Origin: CAG-791 sp963650385
GTDB taxonomy: Bacteria > Bacillota > Clostridia > Lachnospirales > Lachnospiraceae
NCBI GenBank assembly: GCA_963650385.1
Contig: CAVJLL010000003.1
Span: 1 to 64,000 of the forward strand
Length of the DNA stretch: 64,000 nucleotides
Reading direction: 5' to 3'
Under the pieces are notes generated by a model. That model ran no database searches. It was not told the origin of the DNA and saw only the letters and a program-made list of their open reading frames with translations. This document shows positions 1 to 7,855 of the stretch, in pieces (within the stretch, counting starts at the first letter, position 1; every line of letters begins with the position of its first letter). The position numbers were made by a program, and so were the translations under genes.

Positions 1-49
1 TAGCCGTGAGTTTTCCCACAGCTAAGGGCTTCGTTTATAATATGGATTC

Positions 50-90
50 GTTCAGGAGCATGTTAGAGTTTAGACTCTATGGCTCTGAAC
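50..90. repeat. Imperfect inverted repeat downstream of guaA
   Basis: The arms GTTCAGGAGC and GGCTCTGAAC, with inner arms AGAGT and ACTCT, can fold into a long hairpin. The 10-base arm GGCTCTGAAC recurs at 1914-1923 in another hairpin on the other side of guaA. There is no U-tract, so an ordinary terminator is unlikely. Function unknown. Confidence 0.5.
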
Positions 91-168
91 GCCTGTTGCA
101 CAACCACTTGTCAATCATCCTCTAACCCGGAAACCACCGGATCACAAGAATAATGATGCTCATGCAAC

Positions 169-189
169 TGTTATCAAATTGTTATCAAA
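169..189. repeat. Tandem TGTTATCAAA repeat
   Basis: Two copies of TGTTATCAAA lie side by side at 169-178 and 180-189, in the 294-base stretch after guaA that holds no recognisable gene. They could be a protein-binding site or part of a gene end lying outside the window. I cannot assign a role. Confidence 0.35.
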
Positions 190-220
190 AGACTTTCCGA
201 AATGCCGCAACCCCGCATAT

Positions 221-264
221 ACAATGGGGTCCCTCCCCTGCTGCGCAGCGGTCCTCCCCATTGT
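221..264 (-). other. Hairpin just after guaA
   Basis: The arms ACAATGGGG (221-229) and CCCCATTGT (256-264) pair perfectly over 9 bp, with a GCTGCGCAGC palindrome inside. It lies 31 nt past the guaA stop on the minus strand. No run of U follows, so it may be a weak terminator or an mRNA 3'-end stabiliser. Confidence 0.45.
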
Positions 265-294
265 CATGAATACTGGTTTTTCCGACATCCCGGA

Positions 295-1845
295 TTATTC
301 CAGTTCAATCGTTCCCGGCGGCTTGCTGGTAAGGTCGTAGAGTACGCGGTTCACACCCTTAACCTCATTGATGATGCGCCGCATGCAGGTCTGCAGCACG
401 CTCCACGGAATCTCCGCAGCCTCTGCCGTCATGAAATCCGATGTCAGAACGCCGCGCAGTGCCACCGCATAGTCATAGGTTCTTCCATCTCCCATGACGC
501 CGACGCTGCGCATATTGGTAAGAGCTGCAAAAAACTGACCCTTCCCCATATCGATGCCGCCCTTTTCCAGCTCCTGCCGGAAAATTGCGTCCGCATCCTG
601 CACAATGCGAACCTTCTCCTCAGTCACCTCGCCGACAATTCGAACGCCCAGGCCCGGTCCCGGGAAGGGCTGACGGAATACCAGGGCTCTCGGAAGTCCC
701 AGCTCCAGTCCGGTCTGGCGTACCTCATCCTTGAACAGATCGCGAAGCGGCTCCACAATTTCCTTGAAATCCACGTTCTTCGGAAGACCGCCGACGTTGT
801 GATGCGATTTGATCACTGCGCTGCCGGTTCCGACGGCGCCGCTTTCCACCACATCCGGATAGATGGTTCCCTGGGCGAGGAAATCCACCGTTCCGATCTT
901 CTTGGCCTCTTCCTCAAACACCTTAATGAATTCAGCGCCGATGATCTTACGCTTCTGCTCCGGATCTGTAACTCCAGCCAGGAGACCATAGAAGCGGTCT
1001 GCTGCATTGACGCGGACAAAATTCAGCTCAAAATTTCCCTTCGGGCCGAATACCGCCTCAACCTCATCGCCCTCATTCTTGCGGAGAAGACCGTGATCAA
1101 CAAACACACAGGTCAGCTGTTTGCCGACTGCGCGGGAAAGAAGCGCCGCAGCAACCGAGGAATCCACGCCGCCGGAGAGACCGAGCAATACCTTTCCGTC
1201 TCCGATTTTCTCCCGAAGTTCCCGAATGGTTGATTCTGCAAAGGAAGACATCTCCCAGCTGCCGCTGCAGCCGCAGATATCCCGCACGAAATTGCGCAGG
1301 AGCTTCATTCCCTCTTCCGTATGAACCACTTCCGGATGGAACTGCACGGCATAAAGGCCGCGCTCCGGATCCTCCATGGCCGCCACAGGGCAATCCGCAG
1401 TATGCGCCGTAATGTGGAAGCCCTCCGGTACTCCGGCAATGTAATCAGTGTGACTCATCCATACCGTGGATACAGCCTTCACGTCCTTAAACAGAGCCGA
1501 AGCTGTGTCATCCACCGTCGTATCCGTATGTCCGTACTCACTGACCGGTGCGGTAGCAACCGTTCCGCCCATACGGTACGCCATCAGCTGAGAGCCATAG
1601 CAGATGCCCAGGATCGGAACTCCGATCTCAAACAGGTCCCTTGTATAGGTCGGGGATGTCTCCTCGTATACACTGTTGGGTCCGCCCGTCAGGATGATTC
1701 CCTTCGGGTGCATGGCCTTGAGCTTATCCAGTGAAATGGTATACGGATGGATCTCACAGTATACCTGGTTTTCACGGACTCTGCGGGCGATCAGCTGCTT
1801 ATACTGGCCGCCGAAATCGAGAACAACAATGAGTTCGCGCTCCAT
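295..1845 (-). CDS. guaA: GMP synthase (glutamine-hydrolysing)
   Basis: Converts XMP to GMP with glutamine and ATP, the last step of de novo guanine nucleotide synthesis in the cytoplasm. At 516 aa it is the full usual length. The N-terminal class I glutamine amidotransferase has the nucleophile loop ILGICYGSQLMAY and the VQFHPEV histidine region. The ATP-pyrophosphatase domain carries GLSGGVDSSVAA, and the C-terminal dimerisation domain has PFPGPGLGVRIVG and ends in KPPGTIELE. The ATG start follows a purine-rich GGAAAGCGGAG. The next gene upstream on this strand (NlpC/P60) stops 96 nt before it. In several Bacillota the 3' end of guaA is an integration site for mobile elements; the window ends too soon to see whether one sits here. 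Confidence 0.97.
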   Translation of the reverse strand: MERELIVVLDFGGQYKQLIARRVRENQVYCEIHPYTISLDKLKAMHPKGIILTGGPNSVYEETSPTYTRDLFEIGVPILGICYGSQLMAYRMGGTVATAPVSEYGHTDTTVDDTASALFKDVKAVSTVWMSHTDYIAGVPEGFHITAHTADCPVAAMEDPERGLYAVQFHPEVVHTEEGMKLLRNFVRDICGCSGSWEMSSFAESTIRELREKIGDGKVLLGLSGGVDSSVAAALLSRAVGKQLTCVFVDHGLLRKNEGDEVEAVFGPKGNFELNFVRVNAADRFYGLLAGVTDPEQKRKIIGAEFIKVFEEEAKKIGTVDFLAQGTIYPDVVESGAVGTGSAVIKSHHNVGGLPKNVDFKEIVEPLRDLFKDEVRQTGLELGLPRALVFRQPFPGPGLGVRIVGEVTEEKVRIVQDADAIFRQELEKGGIDMGKGQFFAALTNMRSVGVMGDGRTYDYAVALRGVLTSDFMTAEAAEIPWSVLQTCMRRIINEVKGVNRVLYDLTSKPPGTIELE

Positions 1846-1885
1846 ACTCCGCTTTCCTTTCTGTCTAGTAAATTTCCGCAGCTGT

Positions 1886-1925
1886 CTGTTCAGAGTCCAT
1901 TCACAAGCTTACCGGCTCTGAACAG
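1886..1925. repeat. Inverted repeat between guaA and the NlpC/P60 gene
   Basis: The 10-bp arms CTGTTCAGAG (1886-1895) and CTCTGAACAG (1916-1925) are perfect, with a 20-nt loop. It shares GGCTCTGAAC with the repeat at 50-90. On the minus strand it lies after the NlpC/P60 stop and before guaA but has no U-run. It may be a 3'-end hairpin or part of a small dispersed repeat. Confidence 0.5.
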
Positions 1926-1941
1926 CTGCAGATCCCATACC

Positions 1942-3243
1942 TTAATAAATCACTCTTCGAATGCATACATACGGCCGATAGGTCGCCGCACTGTACTTGA
2001 TTCCGGTTGCTGCCGTACTCGCATGCACGATGGTTCCGTTGCCGATGTACAGTGCAACGTGTCCCGGATAGCAGATGATGTCTCCCGGCTGTGCGTCGGC
2101 CAGTGAATCCACTGCAACCCCGGCACTTCTCTGGGAAACGTCCGTACGGCCGATGGAGTAACCAAAGTGCGCATAAACCAGCGATGTAAATCCTGAGCAG
2201 TCCGTCCCCTCCGTCAGGCTGTTGCCGCCGTAGACATAGGGATTTCCGACAAACTGCGTCGCATAATTGGCGACCGACTGTCCGGATACACCGTTGGAAT
2301 TCACTGCCGGCGCAGAAGAGCTCGAGGAACTTGAGGAGCTTGAAGAACTCGACGATTCGGAGCTCGAGCTGCTCTCCTCCTGGTCGGAGCTGTCCTGACT
2401 CTGTGCCGCACTCTCCGAGCTTGCCTTGGCCGCCGCCTCTGCCGCTGCCTTCGCTGCAGCCTCCTGCCGCGCCTGCTCCGCCTTTGCCGCCTCTGCCTCT
2501 ACAGCAGCCGACAACTCTGCATTCTGTGCCTTCAGCTGCGCTGCCAGCTCATTTGCTGCAGCCTTTGCTTCCTCCAGCTGTGCAGTAACGTCCGCGTTCT
2601 GTGCCTCCAGCTCATCGACCGTCTGCTGCAGTGCCTCCTGCTCCTCCTCCAGGCCTCGTTTGGATTCCTCCTGTTCGGATTTCTGCTCCTCCAGCTGCTG
2701 CTGAACCTCCGCAACCTTTCTCTGTACCTCCTGGAACTCCTCCAGCTTCTTCCGATCGTACTCATAGAGCTGTTCTACATAGCCAACCTTGTTGAGCATG
2801 TCCGAGAACGAAGACGCCTTCATCAGAATCTGAACATAGGTCGCATTCCCCTGCTCATACATGTAGCGAATGCGTTCCTTCATGGCCTCATATCGAGCCT
2901 CTTCATCCGCCTTCGCTGCATCATACTCCTTCTGCTTCTCTGCAATCTGCTCCTCCAGATCCGCAATGGTCTCCTCGAGCAGCTGAATGCTGGCCAGATT
3001 CTCTACGAGCTGTGCGTTTTTGGCTTCCAGCTCCTCGTTGATCTGCTGCTCCTGGCTCTGCAGACTTGCAGCCTCGCTCTGCGCCGCGCTCAGCTGGTTC
3101 TTGGTCGCATTTGTCTTTTTCCGCAGACTGTCAACCGAAGCCGCGGAAACACCGGCGGGAACGCTGGCCGCGAAAACAACCGCAAGCGACAGGGGAAGCA
3201 GCTCCCGGCGCAGGAATCGTTTTATTTTTGAATATAACTTCAT
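1942..3243 (-). CDS. Exported coiled-coil NlpC/P60 peptidoglycan hydrolase
   Basis: 433 aa. A signal peptide (basic start, hydrophobic stretch about 15-34) precedes a long PcsB/CwlO-like coiled coil (about 36-275) rich in E, Q and A. Next come a linker with more than 20 serines (about 283-312) and a C-terminal NlpC/P60 domain. Catalytic residues are visible: Cys349 in TDCSGF, His395 in GHVALY and a third polar residue near His407. This architecture usually cuts peptide stems during division or elongation, with the coiled coil as the autoinhibitory, FtsEX-responsive part; no ftsEX is in the window. It starts 24 nt after asnS, with AAAGG as ribosome site, so it is probably cotranscribed. The coiled coil resembles that of the protein at 47024-48298. 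Confidence 0.9.
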   Translation of the reverse strand: MKLYSKIKRFLRRELLPLSLAVVFAASVPAGVSAASVDSLRKKTNATKNQLSAAQSEAASLQSQEQQINEELEAKNAQLVENLASIQLLEETIADLEEQIAEKQKEYDAAKADEEARYEAMKERIRYMYEQGNATYVQILMKASSFSDMLNKVGYVEQLYEYDRKKLEEFQEVQRKVAEVQQQLEEQKSEQEESKRGLEEEQEALQQTVDELEAQNADVTAQLEEAKAAANELAAQLKAQNAELSAAVEAEAAKAEQARQEAAAKAAAEAAAKASSESAAQSQDSSDQEESSSSSESSSSSSSSSSSSSSAPAVNSNGVSGQSVANYATQFVGNPYVYGGNSLTEGTDCSGFTSLVYAHFGYSIGRTDVSQRSAGVAVDSLADAQPGDIICYPGHVALYIGNGTIVHASTAATGIKYSAATYRPYVCIRRVIY

Positions 3244-3267
3244 GGAAAAGCCTTTCGAAGCCGGAAA

Positions 3268-4671
3268 CTACAGTTCGCAATTGCCCACGGTTCTGGGGAA
3301 AGGCAGCACATCACGAATGTTCTCCATGCCGGTCAGATACATGATGGCACGCTCAAAGCCAAGGCCAAAGCCCGCATGGCGCACAGAGCCGTAGCGGCGC
3401 AGATCCAGATAGAACTCATACTGGCTCTTGTCCATGCCAAGCTCATCCATCCGGCTCTCCAGGATGGACAGATCATCCTCACGCTGGGATCCGCCGATGA
3501 TCTCGCCGATTCCGGGAACCAGGCAGTCACAGGCCGCCACCGTCTTTCCATCGGGATTGAGCTTCATATAGAAGGCCTTGATGTCCTTCGGATAATCCGT
3601 CACGAAAACCGGACGTTTGAATTCCTTCTCCGTCAGGAAGCGCTCATGCTCCGTCTGCAGATCGCATCCCCAGTACACCTTGTTCTCAAATTCATCGTTG
3701 TGCTGTTCGAGAATCTTCACTGCATCCGTGTAGGTGATCCGTCCGAAATCAGAGGATGCAACATGCTCCAGACGCTCCAGGAGCCCCTTGTCTACAAACT
3801 GATTGAAGAACGCCATTTCATCCGGTGCGTTCTCCATGACATAGCGGATGATGTACTTGAGCATTGCCTCCGCCAGCTCCATATCATCCTCCAGATCCGC
3901 AAAGCAGATCTCGGGCTCAATCATCCAGAACTCCGCCGCATGACGCGTTGTGTTGGAGTTTTCCGCGCGGAATGTCGGTCCGAAGGTATATACATTGCGG
4001 AACGCAAACGCATAGGTTTCAACATCCAGCTGTCCAGAAACCGTAAGATTGGTGGGCTTTCCGAAGAAATCCTGCGAATAGTCCACCGTGCCGTCTTCTT
4101 TCTTCGGGATGTTGTTCAGATCCAGCGTTGTAACCTGGAACATTTCACCGGCACCCTCCGCATCGCTGCCCGTGATCTCCGGCGCGTGAACATAGACAAA
4201 ATCCCGCTCCTGGAAAAAGCGGTGAATCGCATATGCCGCAAGGGAGCGGACGCGCATTACCGCCTCAAAGGTGTTGGTCCGAACACGCAGATGCGGCATG
4301 GTGCGAAGATATTCAAATGTATGACGTTTTTTCTGCAGCGGATAATCCGGTGTCGACTCACCCTCAACCTCTGCCCGCAGCACTTGCATCTCCAGAGGCT
4401 GCTTGGCCTCCGGGGTTGCAACAATTTTTCCGGTCGCAATGATCGCTGCGCTGATGTTCAGCTTCGCAAGCTTTGCAAAATCCTCAATCTCTGCAGAATA
4501 TACCAGCTGAAGATTCTTAAAGCAGGAGCCGTCATCCAGCGCAATGAAGCCGATGGACTTGGAATCGCGGTTGGACTTGATCCAGCCTGCTACCGTAACC
4601 TCCTGATCGTAATAGTTCTCCGGCTTGCTGAAAATATCCCGGATCTCTGCCAGCTTATAGCTCTCTCTCAT
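3268..4671 (-). CDS. asnS: Asparaginyl-tRNA synthetase
   Basis: Charges tRNA-Asn; class IIb synthetase, 467 aa, the usual length. An N-terminal OB-fold anticodon-binding domain (VTVAGWIKSNRDSKSIGF) leads to the class II core with FGPTFRAENSNTTRHAAEFW (motif 2 region) and the motif 3 region GLGFERAIMYLTG near the C terminus. I chose the ATG at 4671 (MRESYKLAEI) because AGGAGG sits just upstream. The frame stays open for 74 more codons, but that Arg/Lys/Gln-rich extension only shadows the repeats at the end of the preceding lipoprotein gene. The gap to that gene is 19 nt. No T-box leader is visible. Confidence 0.96.
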   Translation of the reverse strand: MRESYKLAEIRDIFSKPENYYDQEVTVAGWIKSNRDSKSIGFIALDDGSCFKNLQLVYSAEIEDFAKLAKLNISAAIIATGKIVATPEAKQPLEMQVLRAEVEGESTPDYPLQKKRHTFEYLRTMPHLRVRTNTFEAVMRVRSLAAYAIHRFFQERDFVYVHAPEITGSDAEGAGEMFQVTTLDLNNIPKKEDGTVDYSQDFFGKPTNLTVSGQLDVETYAFAFRNVYTFGPTFRAENSNTTRHAAEFWMIEPEICFADLEDDMELAEAMLKYIIRYVMENAPDEMAFFNQFVDKGLLERLEHVASSDFGRITYTDAVKILEQHNDEFENKVYWGCDLQTEHERFLTEKEFKRPVFVTDYPKDIKAFYMKLNPDGKTVAACDCLVPGIGEIIGGSQREDDLSILESRMDELGMDKSQYEFYLDLRRYGSVRHAGFGLGFERAIMYLTGMENIRDVLPFPRTVGNCEL

Positions 4672-4690
4672 TGTTGCCTCCTCTGCCTGC

Positions 4691-5956
4691 TTACTTTGTT
4701 TCGGTGGTCTCTTCTGCTGCGTCTTCAGCGGCTTCTGTCGTTTCTGTCGCAGCATTCTCAGCAGTCTCTGTTGTATTCGACGCAGCATCCTCAGAGATTT
4801 CGGTCGTTTCTGCCGCCGCATCCTCAGTGCTCTCGGTGGTCTCTTCTGCTGCGTCTTCGGTTGTCTCGGTTTCCTCGTCGTCGCTCGGTTCACTCACGAC
4901 AGCCTTTTTCTGCAGGAACTCCAGAACATTCTGCAGCATCAGAGATTCGCGGACGGACTCGGCATCCTCCGATTTCTTGAAATCATCCACGCTGCTGTAG
5001 CCTGCCTGCGCAGCATAGCTGGAAAGCTGGGTGTTGAACTCCGTGCGGGAAGGGTTCAGACCTTCCTTATCCGCAATGGCCTTCATAACCAGGAGCTCCT
5101 TGGCAGAGTCCGTTGCGTTGTCCGTCAGGACCTGCTCCGGATCATCCTCGTCCGCTCCCAGGAATGTAGTCAGGAAATCATCCAGCTCCATCCCGTACTG
5201 CGTTGCATAATTGGTGTAATACGTCTTCACGGATTCCACAAGACGATCGATCATCTTCTGCGGCGGGTCCTGGAGATATGTGCTGTTCTCCACAACATAC
5301 TGCGCCACCTTCGACTGTACATCGCTGTCGTAGGAGCTCTGTGCCTGCTGCATCAGGTAATCGTAGATGTAGTCATTGTACTCTTCCACAGTGGATACAC
5401 CGGAGATGTCCTGGCTCACAACCCAGTCATCCGTCAGCTCCGGGGTGACCTTCTGCTGAATCTTGTTGATGGTCACGGCGAAAACAACCTCCTGCCCGGC
5501 CAGATCCGAATTGCTGTAGTCCTCCGGGAACGTGAGATCCAGATCAAGCGTCTCGCCCACCTTGTGTCCGATCAGTCCGTCCTCGAAGCCGTCAATGAAG
5601 GAGCCGGAGCCAATGGTAAGGTCATAGCCGGTGGCGCTGCCGCCGTCGAATTCCTCGCCGTCCTTTTTGCCGACATAATCGATGTTGACAATGTCACCAT
5701 CCTCCACGTCATCCCGGTCCGTGATCTCCTCGGTTGTGGCAGAGCTGCTCAGCTGGTACTGCACCATGTAATTCACATAGTCATCCGACACAGACGGTGC
5801 CGTCTCTTCGACCGGAATAGCGCTGTAATCGCAGGGCTCCACGAAGTTGGAGGCCTTCAGGCCGCTCAGATATGCTGCATCATTGCTCGTGCATCCCGTT
5901 ACGCTGACTGCAAGAAGCGCCGCTGCTGCAGACGCCAGAATTGTTTGCTTTCTCAT
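4691..5956 (-). CDS. Trigger-factor-like lipoprotein with FKBP-type isomerase domain
   Basis: 421 aa from the ATG at 5956, preceded by AGAAGGAAT. The N terminus MRKQTILASAAAALLAVSV ends in a lipobox-like VTGC, so it is probably a lipoprotein on the outer face of the membrane. It contains an FKBP-type peptidyl-prolyl isomerase domain (about residues 95-190; VNIDYVGKKDGEEFDGG, GSGSFIDGFEDGLIGHKVGE) and then a helical trigger-factor C-terminal region. The ribosome-binding tail domain of true trigger factor is absent. It probably folds exported proteins. The last 55 residues are five 11-residue repeats of the type EDAAEETTEST, which are unusual for this family. It is followed by asnS after 19 nt. 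Confidence 0.85.
   Translation of the reverse strand: MRKQTILASAAAALLAVSVTGCTSNDAAYLSGLKASNFVEPCDYSAIPVEETAPSVSDDYVNYMVQYQLSSSATTEEITDRDDVEDGDIVNIDYVGKKDGEEFDGGSATGYDLTIGSGSFIDGFEDGLIGHKVGETLDLDLTFPEDYSNSDLAGQEVVFAVTINKIQQKVTPELTDDWVVSQDISGVSTVEEYNDYIYDYLMQQAQSSYDSDVQSKVAQYVVENSTYLQDPPQKMIDRLVESVKTYYTNYATQYGMELDDFLTTFLGADEDDPEQVLTDNATDSAKELLVMKAIADKEGLNPSRTEFNTQLSSYAAQAGYSSVDDFKKSEDAESVRESLMLQNVLEFLQKKAVVSEPSDDEETETTEDAAEETTESTEDAAAETTEISEDAASNTTETAENAATETTEAAEDAAEETTETK
4694..4858 (-). repeat. Five tandem 33-bp repeats coding for an acidic tail
   Basis: Five in-frame units of 33 bp encode EDAAEETTEST, EDAAAETTEIS, EDAASNTTETA, ENAATETTEAA and EDAAEETTETK. They form the C-terminal tail of the trigger-factor-like lipoprotein. 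Units 1 and 5 are nearly identical in DNA, which suggests recent duplication or slippage. Copy number may vary between strains. Confidence 0.85.
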
Positions 5957-6090
5957 TGAATATTCCTTCTGTCCTTTCATTCGTCCATACCGTCGGAACC
6001 CCGAATTCTTCGTTTCCGGCAGCAAGTCCATAATAGACTACAGTTTAGCACAATGTTTCAGGCCATTAAACCCCTTTGCCGACCTTTTCC

Positions 6091-6120
6091 TTGCCCTCAC
6101 AACAAGACGGGTGCTACAAT
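6091..6120 (+). promoter_or_regulatory. Sigma-A-like promoter for the 6172 gene
   Basis: TTGCCC at 6091-6096 and TACAAT at 6115-6120 are 18 nt apart. The predicted transcript would start about 45 nt before the GTG start of the small membrane protein. Confidence 0.6.
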
Positions 6121-6171
6121 AAAAGCCGCAGTGCAAGCACTGTATTACGCAAATTGCAGGAGGATTTTTGA

Positions 6172-6654
6172 GTGAGTACTTCCCTTATCGTAACGCTGAT
6201 CATTCTGGCCGTTCTGGTCGGTGCCGTGGTTGCGCTGTATTTTCTCGGCAAGAGAATGCAGAAAAAGCAGCAGGAGCAGGAGGCGACGGTTCAGTCGACC
6301 AAACAGCCTGTCACCATGCTGATCATTGACAAGAAGAAAATGAAGCTGAAGGAGGCCGGTCTGCCGCAGGCCGTTATGGATTCCACGCCCAAGTACCTGC
6401 GCAGAGCCAAGCTCCCCATTGTAAAGGCCAAGGTTGGTCCGCAGATCATGAACCTGGTGGCGGACGACAAGATTTTTGATGAGATTCCGGTCAAGAAGCA
6501 GGTTCGCGCCATGGTCAGCGGAATTTATATTGTTGAAGTGAAGGGCCTCCACGGCCAGAAGCTGGAAAAGCCGGAGCAAAAAAAGAAGAACTTCATCGGA
6601 CGCTTTATGGACAAGGTCCGCGAAGTCGGCAGCGCCGGCCCCACCGGCAAGTAA
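6172..6654 (+). CDS. Small membrane-anchored protein of unknown function
   Basis: 160 aa with a GTG start preceded by AGGAGG at good spacing. One transmembrane segment is visible at about residues 4-26 (LIVTLIILAVLVGAVVALYF). A basic, glutamine-rich stretch (KRMQKKQQEQE) and a soluble, lysine-rich, probably cytoplasmic domain follow, with MLIIDKKKMKLKEAGLP and a proline-rich end. I do not recognise a named family; proteins of this look are common as conserved hypotheticals in Lachnospiraceae. It is monocistronic, with its own promoter and a bidirectional terminator shared with the convergent ispE. Nothing nearby predicts its role. Confidence 0.75.
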   Translation: MSTSLIVTLIILAVLVGAVVALYFLGKRMQKKQQEQEATVQSTKQPVTMLIIDKKKMKLKEAGLPQAVMDSTPKYLRRAKLPIVKAKVGPQIMNLVADDKIFDEIPVKKQVRAMVSGIYIVEVKGLHGQKLEKPEQKKKNFIGRFMDKVREVGSAGPTGK

Positions 6655-6731
6655 GCCTGTTTTACGAACAGCGCGATGCTGCAGGCGGGTTCCGTTAAAC
6701 CAGCAAACGAATAAAAAAACTTCCAAAAAGC

Positions 6732-6765
6732 AAAAAGGCTTCCGGCTGTTGCCGGAAGCCTTTTT
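6732..6765. terminator. Bidirectional rho-independent terminator
   Basis: A perfect stem AAAAAGGCTTCCGGC / GCCGGAAGCCTTTTT with a TGTT loop gives a U-run on both strands. It ends the 6172 gene (+) and the long minus-strand run that finishes with ispE. Confidence 0.93.
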
Positions 6766-6788
6766 CATGAATTTATGTTTATAACTGT

Positions 6789-7673
6789 TCAGATTCCATC
6801 TGCAAAGCCTGTCTGGAACCGCTGGAACTCCGAAAATTCCGGATGCTGTTCCAGCCTTGCAAAGGCCTTCTGGGCCTCTTTCTTCTCTGTAAAGGCTGCA
6901 AATACGGTAGGTCCGGACCCGGTCATGATGCTGCCGAGTGCCCCGTTCTCCAGGAAGAACTGCTCCAGACGTCCAATGACCGGATACTCCGCTCCGGTTT
7001 TCTGCTCCAGAACGTTCCCAAACCGCGCGCACATGCCGCTCCGGTCACCCTCACAAATCGCCTTCACCATGCCGTCCACATCCGGATGATGGATTTCCGC
7101 CTCCGGAATGCTGTCATATTCCGTGTAGACCCATGCCGTGGATACATCCAGTGCCGGCTTGCACACCAGGAGCGTGCTCTCCGGCGGCGCCGGGAGTCTG
7201 GTCAGCACCTCGCCGATCCCCTCGCAAAGGCAGGTCCCGCCCGTCACGCAGTAAGGGATGTCTGCTCCCAGAGGAAGCGCAAGGCGGCGAAGTTCCTCAT
7301 CGGAGGCACCCAGCTCATACATTGCATTCAAAAGGCGAAACACCGCCGCCGCATCGGCGCTCCCCCCCGCCATTCCGGCCGCAATCGGAATCCGCTTATC
7401 CAGATGTATCTGAAGACCGCCGGTGAGACCGTATTCCCTGCGCATGACATCCGCCGCACGCCAGACCAGGTTCGAGGGTCCGGACGGCAGCGCGCCGCTG
7501 TCCGTGGTCAGAACGATGTCGGCGCCTTCGGATTCTGTAATTGTCACCGTATCAAATATATCGACCGTCTGCATGATCATGCGGACCAGATGATATCCAT
7601 CCGCACGTCTTCCGGTAACATCCAGCGAAAGATTTATTTTGCCGTATGCCTTTCCTGTAATACTGCTTTGCAT
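6789..7673 (-). CDS. ispE: 4-diphosphocytidyl-2-C-methyl-D-erythritol kinase
   Basis: Phosphorylates CDP-methylerythritol in the non-mevalonate (MEP) isoprenoid pathway. At 294 aa it is the usual length. GHMP-kinase features are the N-terminal YGKINLSLDVTGRRADGYH, the ATP loop PIAAGMAGGSADAAAV and the C-terminal GSGPTVFAAF. The ATG start follows GGAGAG. It is the last gene before the terminator at 6732-6765. The 182-nt gap to pyrD upstream holds no gene or promoter I can defend. Confidence 0.95.
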   Translation of the reverse strand: MQSSITGKAYGKINLSLDVTGRRADGYHLVRMIMQTVDIFDTVTITESEGADIVLTTDSGALPSGPSNLVWRAADVMRREYGLTGGLQIHLDKRIPIAAGMAGGSADAAAVFRLLNAMYELGASDEELRRLALPLGADIPYCVTGGTCLCEGIGEVLTRLPAPPESTLLVCKPALDVSTAWVYTEYDSIPEAEIHHPDVDGMVKAICEGDRSGMCARFGNVLEQKTGAEYPVIGRLEQFFLENGALGSIMTGSGPTVFAAFTEKKEAQKAFARLEQHPEFSEFQRFQTGFADGI

Positions 7674-7855
7674 GATTTTCTCTCCATCCCACTGTTTTGC
7701 TGCGGCATTCCACGGAATCTTCGCCTCCGCAAGGCGCTCCGCCCGTCACTGTACAGGCGCCAAGCCGCGGCGGGTCCCGGCGGAGTTGTCCGCCGCCCGG
7801 ACATTTGACCGGCAAGTGTTACTGCTATTTCCGCCCGGATCACGTTCAGCAGGAG

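Noticed and set aside
169..189. CRISPR-like or attachment-site repeat
   Set aside because: Only two 10-bp units, without spacers or a nearby integrase in the window.
202..1233. Long open frame antisense to guaA
   Set aside because: It is a mirror of a complete, well-conserved gene, with no ribosome site and a non-protein-like composition.
2283..2400. Serine-codon run as a possible assembly error or frameshift
   Set aside because: The frame is continuous with a normal signal peptide, coiled coil and intact NlpC/P60 domain; poly-Ser linkers are common in such enzymes.
4672..4893. N-terminal extension of asnS rich in Arg, Lys and Gln
   Set aside because: It overlaps the repeat-coded tail of the lipoprotein gene in another frame; the real start with AGGAGG is at 4671.
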